64,000 nt of DNA from an uncultured Prolixibacteraceae bacterium (GTDB lineage: Bacteria > Bacteroidota > Bacteroidia > Bacteroidales > Prolixibacteraceae), in contig CALGIG010000057.1 in assembly GCA_937915865.1 (NCBI GenBank), positions 1 to 64,000 of the forward strand, in the 5' to 3' direction. This document shows positions 26,882 to 36,214 of this stretch, one piece after another. A program made the translations under genes and the position numbers. The notes under the pieces were generated by a model that worked only from the letters and a program-made list of their open reading frames with translations, did no database searches and was not told the origin of the DNA. Every line of letters begins with the position of its first letter. Positions within the stretch are counted from its first letter, which is position 1.

Positions 26882-27679
26882 ATGCTAAAAATGAAGCACA
26901 TTTTTTTAATCTCCATTTTTATATCAATAATCTTTAAACTTGAAGGTCAGAATATTGAAGACCCAATATCATTTATACAATGGAAGAAGGCAGTGCTCAA
27001 CAACGAAGCCGAATTTACTATTGGAAAATTAAACTGGGGATCAGGATTTCTAATTAAATACAAGAACGATACCATAGCTTGTACTGCCCGCGAATTTACA
27101 GGCACAATACACAGTTATGGTAAGATGCTATATATTAAAGATTTCCCCAAGGAAATGAAATACTGGAAAATGTATGTTTCAAACGATCCAACTCAATACG
27201 TTCAAATGGACACTATTTTCAATAAAGAAAAAATTGAAAGAAAATATTCATTAGTAATATATTCTGCTTCATTCCTTACCTTCTCTTTAAAAAAGAAAAA
27301 TAAAAACTTGATTACATTGGAACCAGATATAAGAAAAATCCCAAACAAAGATACCCTTTATATTATTGGCTTCGATAACGATCACAATTTAAGGGTTATT
27401 CAAGGAATAGTTGAAATGGCGCTGGATGAAAAATATGCAGAAATGGAAATCAGAATAAAAACAGACTTTTATCTGTATTACCCTGGTTTTGTTGGGGCTC
27501 CAATTGTTGATAAAAATGGAAAGGTTGTTGGACTAGTCAATCGCGCTTATGATTTATACAAAACGAAAAAAGGTAAGATTATAAATGATTCGAAAAAAGT
27601 TGATGGGGCACATTATGAGTATTTCGTCAATGGAACCACTATGAGATCGATATTAGGTAGAAAATATGAGAATCAGTAA
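26882..27679 (+). CDS. Secreted trypsin-fold-like protein, catalytic residues replaced
   Basis: A 265-residue protein with a signal peptide (KHIFLISIFISIIFKLEGQ). It resembles chymotrypsin-like peptidases at two spots. WGSGFLIKYKNDTIACTARE corresponds to GTGFLIxxxxIVTAxH, with Glu where the catalytic His is expected. YPGFVGAPIVDKNGKVVGLV corresponds to GxSGxPVxxxxGxVVGI, with Val where the catalytic Ser is expected. The fold call is a pattern match, and the lost residues imply a non-proteolytic role. An alternative start is the ATG at 26891. It stands alone between the efflux operon and a long gap. Confidence 0.5.
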   Translation: MLKMKHIFLISIFISIIFKLEGQNIEDPISFIQWKKAVLNNEAEFTIGKLNWGSGFLIKYKNDTIACTAREFTGTIHSYGKMLYIKDFPKEMKYWKMYVSNDPTQYVQMDTIFNKEKIERKYSLVIYSASFLTFSLKKKNKNLITLEPDIRKIPNKDTLYIIGFDNDHNLRVIQGIVEMALDEKYAEMEIRIKTDFYLYYPGFVGAPIVDKNGKVVGLVNRAYDLYKTKKGKIINDSKKVDGAHYEYFVNGTTMRSILGRKYENQ

Positions 27680-28335
27680 CTGCTGCAAGTATATAACTAT
27701 CAAAATCAGTAAACCCGTAAATATTCAATGAAACTGGACGTTTGATTATCGATTACTAACAGAATAGCAACTGTAAAACTTTAAAAATAATGTTGTCAAG
27801 ATTGCAAAACGCAAGGTTCTGACAGACAAAAAGATCAGTAATTTAAAGCAAAAAACGTGAATAATAATTATCTAACAAGAGAGAGCTTTGTTTTTTGAAT
27901 CTGTATCTATTTTATCAAAAAATGAAAAGACGGACAATATCAAATGATTGAATTATCGTCCGCCTTTTCATTTTAGATAACACTTTGTAGTATCATCCCT
28001 TTTATTGGTGGGCCAATTGATAACCTTTTCTCTTTTAACCTCCGTAAATTGACCACTAATATCTAAAATTGTTCATGGCTTTGAGACAACTTTTGTTCTT
28101 GATTTATCAAAACCTGTGCCAAACATTTTTTAAAGATTAAAAGTTTGTCTTCAGAACCTGAATAAATACTTTCGGAATTATCGGGTTATTGGTTCCTGAA
28201 GTTTATATTAAACTCTGGCCGATTTGAGATTAAAAACCCAAAGGATTTGAATTTGAATAACCGACGGTAGTAACTTATTGAGAATAGTGCTTAAACCGTA
28301 ACCGATAGTTACGAATACTTTTAATGGCTGCCCAT
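27680..28335. other. Non-coding gap with one long hairpin
   Basis: No gene is supported in these 656 bases: all frames are short. A long imperfect hairpin at 27919-27974 is the only structure seen. The 3' end of the mtnP gene lies at its right border, so it is a convergent intergenic region. Confidence 0.5.
27919..27974. terminator. Long hairpin, probable terminator of converging transcripts
   Basis: Arms 27919-27939 and 27954-27974 are complementary at 19 of 21 positions (aaaatgaaaag then cggac core). Both flanks are T-rich in the sense of the outgoing transcript. It lies between the trypsin-fold gene and the minus-strand mtnP operon. Confidence 0.55.
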
Positions 28336-29082
28336 CTAAATTCTGCCCACTGTATGAACCAATAGATCAATAACATGGTTTACATTGGCGTTAAACACTT
28401 TCAAAACATCGCCCCAGGTAACCGGAGCTTCATCGGTTTTCCAGCAATCGTAATCGGTACTCATGGCTACGGCAGCATACGGAATTCCAAGTTCATTGGC
28501 CAAAATAACTTCAGGTGCGGTTGACATATTGATAACATCAGCGCCCCACATTCTAAACATATTCGACTCGGCCCTGGTCGAGAACCTCGGTCCCTCAATG
28601 GTTATAACTGTTCCTTTTTCGACAATTTTAATTCCAAGTTCATGTGCAGTTTCAATTAGTTTTGTTCGTAATAAACTGTCGAATGGATCGGCCATTGGCG
28701 TATGTTTCATTTGCTTAGGCTCAAATGAGTCGAAAAAGGTAACTTCGCGAAGTCGTGTAAAATCAATAAACTGGTCCAGAACTACAAAATCGCCCCGGCC
28801 AATTTCTTCGCGAAGACTTCCGCAAGCGGTAGTTGCAATAATATGTGTACATCCAATTTCGCGAATGGCCCAGATATTTGCGCGGTTGTTCACTTTGGTT
28901 GGAGTAATAGTGTGTTGTCGCCCGTGACGCGACAAAATAGCTACTTCGCGATCATTAATAATTCCACACTTAAAATCAGATGAGGTTGGCCCAAATGGTG
29001 TATCTATGGTTAGTTCTGTAGCATTTTTAAGTATGGCGGGGTTTTCGAGCCCCGATCCGCCAATGATTGCAATTTTATTCAT
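28336..29082 (-). CDS. mtnP: S-methyl-5'-thioadenosine (or 5'-deoxyadenosine) phosphorylase
   Basis: A 248-residue MTAP-type purine nucleoside phosphorylase. Motifs: IAIIGGSGL at the N-terminus (phosphate loop), LSRHGRQHTITPTKVNNRAN, TACGSLREEIGRGDFV, GPRFSTRAESNMFR and the VINMSTAPEVILANELGI core. It cleaves methylthioadenosine with phosphate to adenine and the ribose 1-phosphate derivative. Its start overlaps the aldolase gene by 8 bp and that gene overlaps mtnA by 4 bp, so all three form one operon. With mtnA and a class II aldolase this fits disposal of methylthioadenosine and 5'-deoxyadenosine. Confidence 0.9.
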   Translation of the reverse strand: MNKIAIIGGSGLENPAILKNATELTIDTPFGPTSSDFKCGIINDREVAILSRHGRQHTITPTKVNNRANIWAIREIGCTHIIATTACGSLREEIGRGDFVVLDQFIDFTRLREVTFFDSFEPKQMKHTPMADPFDSLLRTKLIETAHELGIKIVEKGTVITIEGPRFSTRAESNMFRMWGADVINMSTAPEVILANELGIPYAAVAMSTDYDCWKTDEAPVTWGDVLKVFNANVNHVIDLLVHTVGRI

Positions 29083-29683
29083 TTCGATATTGATTGTAGA
29101 TGTTTATAATTTCGTTCGTTGCTTCTTCCAGATTTTGACCATAAGTCAGAATTCCTTCCTTATGCCCGCCCATCACAATTAATTTGTTTGCCCGATTTGC
29201 AGTTTCTTTGGCTAAAGCCTGCACTGCGAGGGCCATTTCAGGCGTCCCATATCCAATTTCAGAAGAAGTAGTTGGGTAATAGCCAAGTAATTTTTCCCAA
29301 AGCCATAAACAATGAACATGAATTACTGCATTTGCTTCAGGAACGGTTTCATAAACAGACGCATGTGTCAGGCTTTCGGCTGAAGCTTGTGTCAATCCAA
29401 CGCACGAAAGCGAATTTTGAGTAAAGCTGTATGACAAAACTTCAGCATAATGTTTCATTTCAAGGCTTGGATATTGACCTGTTGCACTGCCCGTAATATA
29501 AAAAGTATTTGATGAAGTTTTCACTGAAATATTTCCATAGCCAATACCATCCGGATACATTCCGAGTAGTTTCAATTGGTATAGTTTCGAGCGACATTTA
29601 TTGAGAGAAGCAAATATTTTTCCATGAATGTGAATTGCTTCTTTCCTCCAATTGCTTTGAAATTTGACATAACCTTCATTCAT
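29075..29683 (-). CDS. Class II aldolase/adducin-family protein, probable 5-deoxy(methylthio)ribulose-1-phosphate aldolase
   Basis: A 202-residue protein of the class II aldolase family. Substrate-loop and zinc motifs are visible: GYGNISVKT near residue 47, and AVIHVHCLWLWEKLLGY around 119-135, with the HxH ligands; a further H lies in VMGGHKEGIL. It is translationally coupled to mtnA (4-bp overlap) and to mtnP (8-bp overlap). In this setting the family gives the DHAP-shunt aldolase that splits the ribulose 1-phosphate to DHAP and an aldehyde. The methylthioribulose-phosphate dehydratase MtnB is the main alternative, but no other late methionine-salvage gene is near. Confidence 0.7.
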   Translation of the reverse strand: MNEGYVKFQSNWRKEAIHIHGKIFASLNKCRSKLYQLKLLGMYPDGIGYGNISVKTSSNTFYITGSATGQYPSLEMKHYAEVLSYSFTQNSLSCVGLTQASAESLTHASVYETVPEANAVIHVHCLWLWEKLLGYYPTTSSEIGYGTPEMALAVQALAKETANRANKLIVMGGHKEGILTYGQNLEEATNEIINIYNQYRNE

Positions 29684-30777
29684 TTGTGCAATCTCCTTTC
29701 TGGAAAAAGGTTCAGGATTTCTTCACGGTTTGCACGGCAAATACCTCGTTCGGTAATTAAACCAGTAACTAATCGTGCAGGTGTTACATCAAAACCATAA
29801 TTGGCCACCGGACTAACTTCATGAACAATCCTGAAATTCGAAATTTCACTGCCACATTTGCCCTCCATCGTATGTACTTCACTGTCATCTCGCTGTTCAA
29901 TTGGAATTTCGGTTATGCCATCATTCAAGTTCCAATCAATTGTTGTTGAAGGTAAAGCTACATAAAAGGGAATTCCATTGTCGGCAGCCGCAAGCGCTTT
30001 CAGGTAAGTACCTATTTTATTGGCCACATCACCACTTAAAGTGGTTCGGTCACTTCCAACAATAACGATGTCAACCATTTGATGCTGCATCAGATGGCCG
30101 CCGGTATTGTCGGGAATTATAGTATGTTTTATGTGAGCATCAGCTAATTCCCAAGCGGTTAAGCGCGCTCCCTGATTACGTGGACGAGTTTCATCAACCC
30201 AAACATGCACCGGAATTTCGGACTGATGTGCCAGATAAATTGGAGCAGTGGCCGTTCCTAACTCAACGCAAGCTAAGCGCCCTGCATTGCAGTGAGTGAG
30301 AATTTGCACCGGTTCACCGTTTTTCTTATCAGCAATCGCCCGAATCAATTCAAGACCATATTCCCCAATTTTTTTGCTGAAGTCAATTTCCCGCTGCTTC
30401 AGATTCTCAGCAAAGCTGAACAAAGCCTCAATATTTTCTGAAATCGAACAGTCGCTGGATATTACCGCAAGCGCCTCATCAACGGCAAATGCCAGGTTAA
30501 CTGCTGTTGGTCGCGACGATTTTAAAAAGTTGGCGGCGAGAATCATCTCCGATTCAAAATCTTTTTTATATGTTTTGCGGGCAGCAAGGAACATTCCGTA
30601 TGCCGCTGTCACCCCAATTAATGGAGCTCCACGTACAATCATTCTCGAAATTGCTTCTCTTGCATCGACCAAATTACTGATTTCTATTAATTTATGCTGA
30701 AAAGGAAGAAGTCGCTGATCAATAGTTTCAACTACTTTTTTTTCATTATTATACCATATTGTTTGAGGATTTCCCAT
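29680..30777 (-). CDS. mtnA: 5-(methylthio)ribose-1-phosphate isomerase
   Basis: A 365-residue MtnA, of the eIF2B-related family. Catalytic Cys lies in LTHCNAGRLACVELGTA, catalytic Asp in IVGSDRTTLSGDVANKIGTY, and the N-terminal RGAPLIGVTAAYG motif is present. It converts the (methylthio)ribose 1-phosphate made by MtnP to the ribulose form. It is the first gene of the three-gene operon, with divergent orientation to the HAD gene at 30883, so the operon promoter lies in the short gap 30778-30882 or within the HAD gene's upstream part. Confidence 0.93.
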   Translation of the reverse strand: MGNPQTIWYNNEKKVVETIDQRLLPFQHKLIEISNLVDAREAISRMIVRGAPLIGVTAAYGMFLAARKTYKKDFESEMILAANFLKSSRPTAVNLAFAVDEALAVISSDCSISENIEALFSFAENLKQREIDFSKKIGEYGLELIRAIADKKNGEPVQILTHCNAGRLACVELGTATAPIYLAHQSEIPVHVWVDETRPRNQGARLTAWELADAHIKHTIIPDNTGGHLMQHQMVDIVIVGSDRTTLSGDVANKIGTYLKALAAADNGIPFYVALPSTTIDWNLNDGITEIPIEQRDDSEVHTMEGKCGSEISNFRIVHEVSPVANYGFDVTPARLVTGLITERGICRANREEILNLFPERRLHK

Positions 30778-30882
30778 TTTGCTTCGGTTTTAGCTTCTTC
30801 CAAAGATAGAAATCAGTTTTTCGCCAACCACATTCTTCCTGAAAATTCCATTTTTTTTCTGACTTTTACAGCTCTTAAAAAT

Positions 30883-31524
30883 ATGACGGCAATGGAATTG
30901 TTAAACGGTGTTAAGCATATCATTTTCGATTTGGGCGGTGTTTTACTGAATATTGATCCCCAAAAAACAATTGATGCCTTTGGACGGCTTGGAATGGAGC
31001 AGTTAGTTGGAGACAAAGGTCTTACTTACGATCACGACATTTTTTACCGGATGGAACAGGGCCAAATTACCCCTGATGAATTTAGAAAAGGAGTTCAGGA
31101 ATTATTACCTGAACCTGTTACCTTTACCCAAATTGATGCTGCATGGACGGCTATGTTGCTTGATATTCCTGCGATTCGGGTTCAATTGCTGAAAAACTTG
31201 CGACAAAACTACGGGATTTATCTTTTTAGCAACACCAATGCGATTCATGTTGAAAAATTTCATTCCGATTTCAGGAATCAATATGGGTTCGAAGTATCGT
31301 CACTCTTCGATAACGATTTTTATTCCAACGAGATAGGTTTAAGGAAACCATCCGCCGAATCGTTTCAGGAAATCATCCGGCTGTCGGGAATTGATCCGGT
31401 TGAATCGTTATTCATCGATGATGCTTTGGTCAATGTTGAAGCAGCACAAAAATCAGGCTTAAAAGCCTACTGGCTTCAGCCTAATCAAAAAGTTGAAATA
31501 CTATTTCAGAAATATTTGCCTTGA
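30883..31524 (+). CDS. HAD-superfamily hydrolase (YihX-like)
   Basis: About 213 residues from the ATG at 30883 (a second ATG is at 30892). The nucleophile motif is HIIFDLGGVLLNID, motif II is YLFSNTNAIH, motif III lysine is in IGLRKPSAESF, and the acidic motif IV is LFIDDALVNVEAA. The pattern matches HAD subfamily IA, as in the sugar-phosphatase YihX. It is divergent from mtnA and may serve the same salvage route, but this is only a position-based guess. It converges with ispG, 28 bp away, with no clear terminator. Confidence 0.8.
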   Translation: MTAMELLNGVKHIIFDLGGVLLNIDPQKTIDAFGRLGMEQLVGDKGLTYDHDIFYRMEQGQITPDEFRKGVQELLPEPVTFTQIDAAWTAMLLDIPAIRVQLLKNLRQNYGIYLFSNTNAIHVEKFHSDFRNQYGFEVSSLFDNDFYSNEIGLRKPSAESFQEIIRLSGIDPVESLFIDDALVNVEAAQKSGLKAYWLQPNQKVEILFQKYLP

Positions 31525-31551
31525 CTTTTGGGCGTTTTGTAATTATTACTC

Positions 31552-33411
31552 TTACACTTCGCGGTCTTTCCAGTCTCCGTTTTCACGAATAATAGCTTCC
31601 AGTTCTTCAACAGCAAATTCAAAAGGAATATGCTTCTTTATCAGCTTCTGACCTTTGTACAGGTTTACGTTTCCCGGACCGGCACCCACAAAGCCATAAT
31701 CAACGTCGCCCATTTCTCCTGGTCCGTTTACGACGCAGCCCATTACACCAATTTTCAGGTGGTCGAGATGGTTGAAATGCGCTTTAATTTTTACGGTAGT
31801 TTCATGCAAATCGAACAGTGTGCGGCCACAGCCAGGGCACGAAATAAATTCAGTTTTGGTTAAGCGCATCCGGCTGGCCTGAAGAATTGAGAAACTCAGA
31901 TCTTTCAAGTCTGTAAAAGTAATTTGCTCCGATTCGTTTGATATACAGATTCCATCACCATAACCATCAATCAACAATCCGCCAAGGTCGGTAGCAGCTT
32001 TTATCTGTAGATTTTCCAGATAACGTTCATCATATTTTCTGAAAATTATCACAGGTACCTTCCAGATGTGTGATTCCAGCGACATGAAAAAAGCCCGCAA
32101 ATCAGCAAATGGGTTTCGGTTAAAACTTTCAAGAATCAGTACTGTTTTTCGCGTTTGTTTCAGTTTAGTAATTATCTCCGGATTTTCAGTCATAAACCGG
32201 TCAAATTCCTCCTTATTTGTTCTGATAAATTTAGTTTGTCCCCAATGCGAACCACCAAACAAATACTCTTCAAGAGTCAAAACAGGGAATTCATTTCCCT
32301 CAATATCAAGCACTTCTGTGTTATTGAAAAAATATTCAGGAATTTGTTTTCCACGCAAGGGAAGTATTTCTGAAAGTGTGCGGCCACGCAAATCGGCCAT
32401 TACTATCGGTACGTTTTTTTCGCCCATACGCAAAACCGGACGAACCGAACGCCTTTCGTACTCGAATGGGTTAATTTGCGCAAATAAAGGCGCTTTTATT
32501 GGCTTGTGATATTTGTATGATTCGATGTGATTAATAAGCTTTTTTGCTACAGGTATTTCGTTTTCCGGATTTTCTGTTAATGATACCCTAATTGTATCAC
32601 CAATTCCGTCGGCAAGTAATGTCCCAATTCCAATAGCCGATTTAATCCGGCCATCTTCTCCTTCTCCTGCTTCAGTAACACCCAAATGCAACGGATATGT
32701 CATTTCTTCCAATCGCATTTTGTAATTTAACAAACGTACAGTGTAAACCATTGTACGGGTATTGCTCGATTTAATGGAGATCACAACATTTTCGAATTCT
32801 TGTTTTTTGCAAATGCGTAAAAATTCCATTACAGATTCAACTATTCCGGCAGGAGTGTCGCCATAGCGGCTCATTATTCTATCAGATAAAGACCCCTGGT
32901 TAGCGCCAATACGCAAAGCCGTATTGGTTTCTTTGAGCATTTTCAGGAAAGGTATAAAATGTTCCTCAATCTTTTGAAGCTCGCTTTTGTACTCTGCATC
33001 AGTGTAAATCTGGTGCTCAAAACGGGCACGTTTATCGTAAAAGTTACCAGGATTTATCCTGACTTTTGAAACATATTGAGCAGCAATTTCAGCTAAATGC
33101 GGGTTAAAATGAATATCAGCAACCAGTGGATTTTCGAAACCACGGGCGACAAGTTCTTTTTTGATATTTTTAAGGTTTTCAGCGTCGTTGATACCTTTTA
33201 CCGTTACTCTTACCAGATCAGCTCCAGCTTTTATTATCCTGATTATTTGTTCAACAGTAGCTTCTGTATCACTTGTATCAGTATCGGTCATCGATTGAAT
33301 TCGGATCGGATTTTGATTTCCCATCAACAAATTCCCAATTTTAACCTCTGAGGTTTTTTGCCTCTGGTATTTTGTCAAGTCTTCTATGTAGTTAAAGTTC
33401 TGATCCTTCAT
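31552..33411 (-). CDS. ispG: 4-hydroxy-3-methylbut-2-en-1-yl diphosphate synthase, long form
   Basis: A 619-residue enzyme of the MEP isoprenoid pathway. The TIM-barrel domain shows IRIQSMTDTDTSDTEATVEQ, VADIHFNPHLA and RINPGNF. The iron-sulfur domain shows FISCPGCGRTLFDL and GVMGCVVNGPGE with the three cluster cysteines. The insert of about 200 residues between them (around residues 280-500) is normal for Bacteroidota, Chlamydiae and plants. It is monocistronic, divergent from gldA. Confidence 0.96.
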   Translation of the reverse strand: MKDQNFNYIEDLTKYQRQKTSEVKIGNLLMGNQNPIRIQSMTDTDTSDTEATVEQIIRIIKAGADLVRVTVKGINDAENLKNIKKELVARGFENPLVADIHFNPHLAEIAAQYVSKVRINPGNFYDKRARFEHQIYTDAEYKSELQKIEEHFIPFLKMLKETNTALRIGANQGSLSDRIMSRYGDTPAGIVESVMEFLRICKKQEFENVVISIKSSNTRTMVYTVRLLNYKMRLEEMTYPLHLGVTEAGEGEDGRIKSAIGIGTLLADGIGDTIRVSLTENPENEIPVAKKLINHIESYKYHKPIKAPLFAQINPFEYERRSVRPVLRMGEKNVPIVMADLRGRTLSEILPLRGKQIPEYFFNNTEVLDIEGNEFPVLTLEEYLFGGSHWGQTKFIRTNKEEFDRFMTENPEIITKLKQTRKTVLILESFNRNPFADLRAFFMSLESHIWKVPVIIFRKYDERYLENLQIKAATDLGGLLIDGYGDGICISNESEQITFTDLKDLSFSILQASRMRLTKTEFISCPGCGRTLFDLHETTVKIKAHFNHLDHLKIGVMGCVVNGPGEMGDVDYGFVGAGPGNVNLYKGQKLIKKHIPFEFAVEELEAIIRENGDWKDREV

Positions 33412-33622
33412 TTATAAACCGGTGTAATGGTGGGGGACAAATTTAATTTAAAGTTAAGAAAAACGAAAGACGTGTTTCCACAATACGTGTCATAAAGTCA
33501 AAAAACAATGATTTTTGTTTTCAGGTTTATTTTAAGACTAAAGTACAAAACTTAATTATCAATACGGATTTAAAGCTATTGGTATTATTCTTTACTTTTG
33601 AACATCAAAAAAAAGATATAAA

Positions 33623-34531
33623 ATGACCATTAAGGTATCTGAAATTTGTAAATATTACGGCTCACAAAAAGTATTGAATAATGTTTCCTTTGAAATTGGT
33701 ACAGGTGAGCTTGTTGGCTTTTTAGGACCAAATGGAGCCGGTAAATCGACTACGATGAAGATCATTACTGGCTATTTGGCTGCTGATCAGGGCACTGTTA
33801 CGATAAACGGCGAAAAAGTTGAATCGAACAATGTATCTATTCGCGCGAAAATAGGATATCTTCCTGAAAACAATCCGCTTTATACCGATTTATTTGTAAG
33901 GGAATATCTTGAAATGGTTGCAGGATTTTATAAAATTCAAAACAAAAAGGAACATATTTCCAGAATGGTTGAATTAACTGGGTTAAAAGCTGAACAACAT
34001 AAAAAGATTGGAGCGCTTTCAAAGGGTTATCGTCAGCGGGTAGGTTTGGCACAAGCTTTAATTCACGATCCTGAAGTTCTGATCCTCGACGAACCAACAA
34101 CCGGGCTTGATCCCAACCAACTGGAAGAAATCCGCCAATTGATACGAGAGATCAGTGGCAATAAAACAGTGATGTTATCGACACATATCATGCAGGAGGT
34201 TGAGGCTATTTGTAACCGTGTAATAATAATCAACAAAGGCGAAGTTGTTGCCGATGGGTCTATTGACTATATAAAAGGAGGCCAATTTATTCAACGGCAA
34301 AAAGTATTCGTAGAATTCAACAAAATACCAGACATCAAAGCGCTTTCAGCCATTGGAGAAATTGCACAAATTAAACAATTAACCTCAAACAGTTTTACTT
34401 TAGAATCGGAAGCAAAAACTGATATTCGGCCTGTTGTTTTCAATTTTGCTGTTCAAAATCAGTTAATTTTACTAACCATGAAGGAAGAGCAACAAAGCCT
34501 GGAAAATATATTCCACGGACTTACCGTGTAA
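33623..34531 (+). CDS. gldA: GldA-type ABC transporter ATPase
   Basis: A 302-residue ABC ATPase with Walker A GPNGAGKSTTM, signature LSKGYRQRVGLAQALI, Walker B VLILDEPTTGLDP and the H-loop STH. The C-terminal extension (about 220-302) resembles GldA of gliding motility gene sets. GldF and GldG are not next to it, so motility cannot be claimed. A TAnnTTTG box (TACTTTTG at 33593-33600) lies 23 bp before the ATG. Confidence 0.8.
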   Translation: MTIKVSEICKYYGSQKVLNNVSFEIGTGELVGFLGPNGAGKSTTMKIITGYLAADQGTVTINGEKVESNNVSIRAKIGYLPENNPLYTDLFVREYLEMVAGFYKIQNKKEHISRMVELTGLKAEQHKKIGALSKGYRQRVGLAQALIHDPEVLILDEPTTGLDPNQLEEIRQLIREISGNKTVMLSTHIMQEVEAICNRVIIINKGEVVADGSIDYIKGGQFIQRQKVFVEFNKIPDIKALSAIGEIAQIKQLTSNSFTLESEAKTDIRPVVFNFAVQNQLILLTMKEEQQSLENIFHGLTV

Positions 34532-34616
34532 ATTATATCGGAAACCATTTTAATGGGAAGATATGCTAATATAAATTGCTGTTGACTGATGACTATATTC
34601 TATCATTAAAAATTTA

Positions 34617-34624
34617 TATATTTG
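34617..34624 (+). promoter_or_regulatory. Putative -7 promoter element of metK
   Basis: TATATTTG matches the Bacteroidota TAnnTTTG -7 pattern, 175 nt upstream of the metK ATG. No clear -33 element is seen. No SAM-riboswitch core could be recognised in the leader. Confidence 0.35.
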
Positions 34625-34798
34625 CCCCCGATATGTGGATAAATTTGTTCTGATTGCAACCACGGAAAAAAATGCTAAAACGAGTCCGCTTTACTTTTGC
34701 TTTTCGATCGTTTACCCACAACTTTTAATTGTATAATTCATTGCCTGAACACAACCGGATAATTTGCTGTTGTTTCAGGTAACTAAATTCATCAGATT

Positions 34799-36055
34799 AT
34801 GAGTTATTTATTTACAAGCGAGTCAGTATCTGAAGGTCATCCTGATAAAGTATCAGATCAGATTTCGGATGCACTTTTAGACGAGTTTCTCGCACACGAT
34901 GCCAACTCGAAAGTTGCCATCGAAACATTGGTTACTACCGGCCAGGTTATTGTTGCCGGCGAGGTTAAATCAAACACTTATGTCGACGTTCAGGAAACTG
35001 TTCGTCAAGTAATCAACAAAATTGGATACACGAAAGCCGAATACCGTTTCGATGGAGATTCGTGCGGAGTGTTGAATGCTATTCACGAACAAAGTCCGGA
35101 TATTAATCGCGGAGTTGACAAAGCAGATAAAATGGACCAGGGTGCCGGCGACCAGGGAATGATGTTTGGTTTTGCAACCAACGAAACCGATAATTATATG
35201 CCCCTTCCGCTCGACCTTTCACACCGTATCCTGGTTGAGTTGGCTGCCATTCGACGCGAAGGAAAAGTAATGACCTACCTCCGTCCCGACTCAAAGTCGC
35301 AGGTAACAATCGAATACAACGACGATCATTCTCCCAAAAAAATCCACACTATTGTTGTATCGACTCAACATGATGATTTTGATGCAGATGAACCGATGTT
35401 GGCTAAAATCAAGAAAGATGTTATTGAAATCCTGATTCCGCGAGTGAAAGCTCAATTACCAGAACGCGTGCAGGTATTGTTCAATAACGATATTATTTAC
35501 CATGTGAACCCGACCGGAAAATTCGTAATTGGCGGGCCTCATGGCGATACAGGTTTAACCGGACGCAAAATTATTGTTGACACTTATGGAGGTCGCGGCG
35601 CTCATGGTGGTGGCGCTTTTTCAGGGAAAGACCCATCGAAAGTTGACCGTTCGGCAGCTTATGCAGCCCGACACATTGCCAAAAATATGGTCGCTGCCGG
35701 AGTTGCCAAAGAAATGCTTGTTCAGCTATCGTATGCTATTGGCGTTGCAAAACCGGTAGGGGTTTATGTTGAAACAAAAGGTACTGCTACGAATGGTATT
35801 TCTGATTCACTGATTGCCGAAAAAATTCAGGAAATATTTGATTTACGTCCAGCAGCAATCGAACAACGTTTAAAACTTCGAAACCCGATTTACCGCGAAA
35901 CAGCAGCTTACGGGCACATGGGTCGTACTCCGATAATAGTAAATAAGGTATTTGAGTCGCCATACAACGGCAAAGTTGAACTTGAGGTTGAACTGTTTAC
36001 CTGGGAAAAACTCGATTACGTTGATCAGGTACAAAAAGCTTTCAAATTAAGTTAA
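34799..36055 (+). CDS. metK: S-adenosylmethionine synthetase
   Basis: A 418-residue enzyme making SAM from methionine and ATP. Motifs: SVSEGHPDKVSDQISDALLD, DQGAGDQGMMFG and GGRGAHGGGAFSGKDPSKVD, all intact. The start ATG at 34799 gives the normal MSYLFTSES N-terminus. A strong terminator follows, so it is probably transcribed alone. Confidence 0.98.
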   Translation: MSYLFTSESVSEGHPDKVSDQISDALLDEFLAHDANSKVAIETLVTTGQVIVAGEVKSNTYVDVQETVRQVINKIGYTKAEYRFDGDSCGVLNAIHEQSPDINRGVDKADKMDQGAGDQGMMFGFATNETDNYMPLPLDLSHRILVELAAIRREGKVMTYLRPDSKSQVTIEYNDDHSPKKIHTIVVSTQHDDFDADEPMLAKIKKDVIEILIPRVKAQLPERVQVLFNNDIIYHVNPTGKFVIGGPHGDTGLTGRKIIVDTYGGRGAHGGGAFSGKDPSKVDRSAAYAARHIAKNMVAAGVAKEMLVQLSYAIGVAKPVGVYVETKGTATNGISDSLIAEKIQEIFDLRPAAIEQRLKLRNPIYRETAAYGHMGRTPIIVNKVFESPYNGKVELEVELFTWEKLDYVDQVQKAFKLS

Positions 36056-36056
36056 G

Positions 36057-36091
36057 AAAAATTTCCGGGTCGGTTAAGACCCGGAAATTTT
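36057..36091 (+). terminator. metK terminator
   Basis: Stem aaaatttccgggtc (ending 36071) with gacccggaaatttt (from 36078), 6-nt loop, T-rich on both outer sides. Confidence 0.85.
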
Positions 36092-36214
36092 CGATTACGA
36101 CAATTTCTTCATTTATCATTAACCCTTCATGTAAACTTTAGGTTTAGTCATTTAAACAGACTAAAGCCTAACAAAATCAATTATTTTTGTGCTGAATTTG
36201 AGAAACAATTGAAT

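Noticed and set aside
33623..34531. Gliding motility machinery
   Set aside because: Only the GldA-like ATPase is here; GldF, GldG and other gliding genes are not adjacent, so motility is not claimed.
34532..34798. SAM riboswitch before metK
   Set aside because: No conserved core of known SAM classes could be recognised; only a promoter-like box was found.
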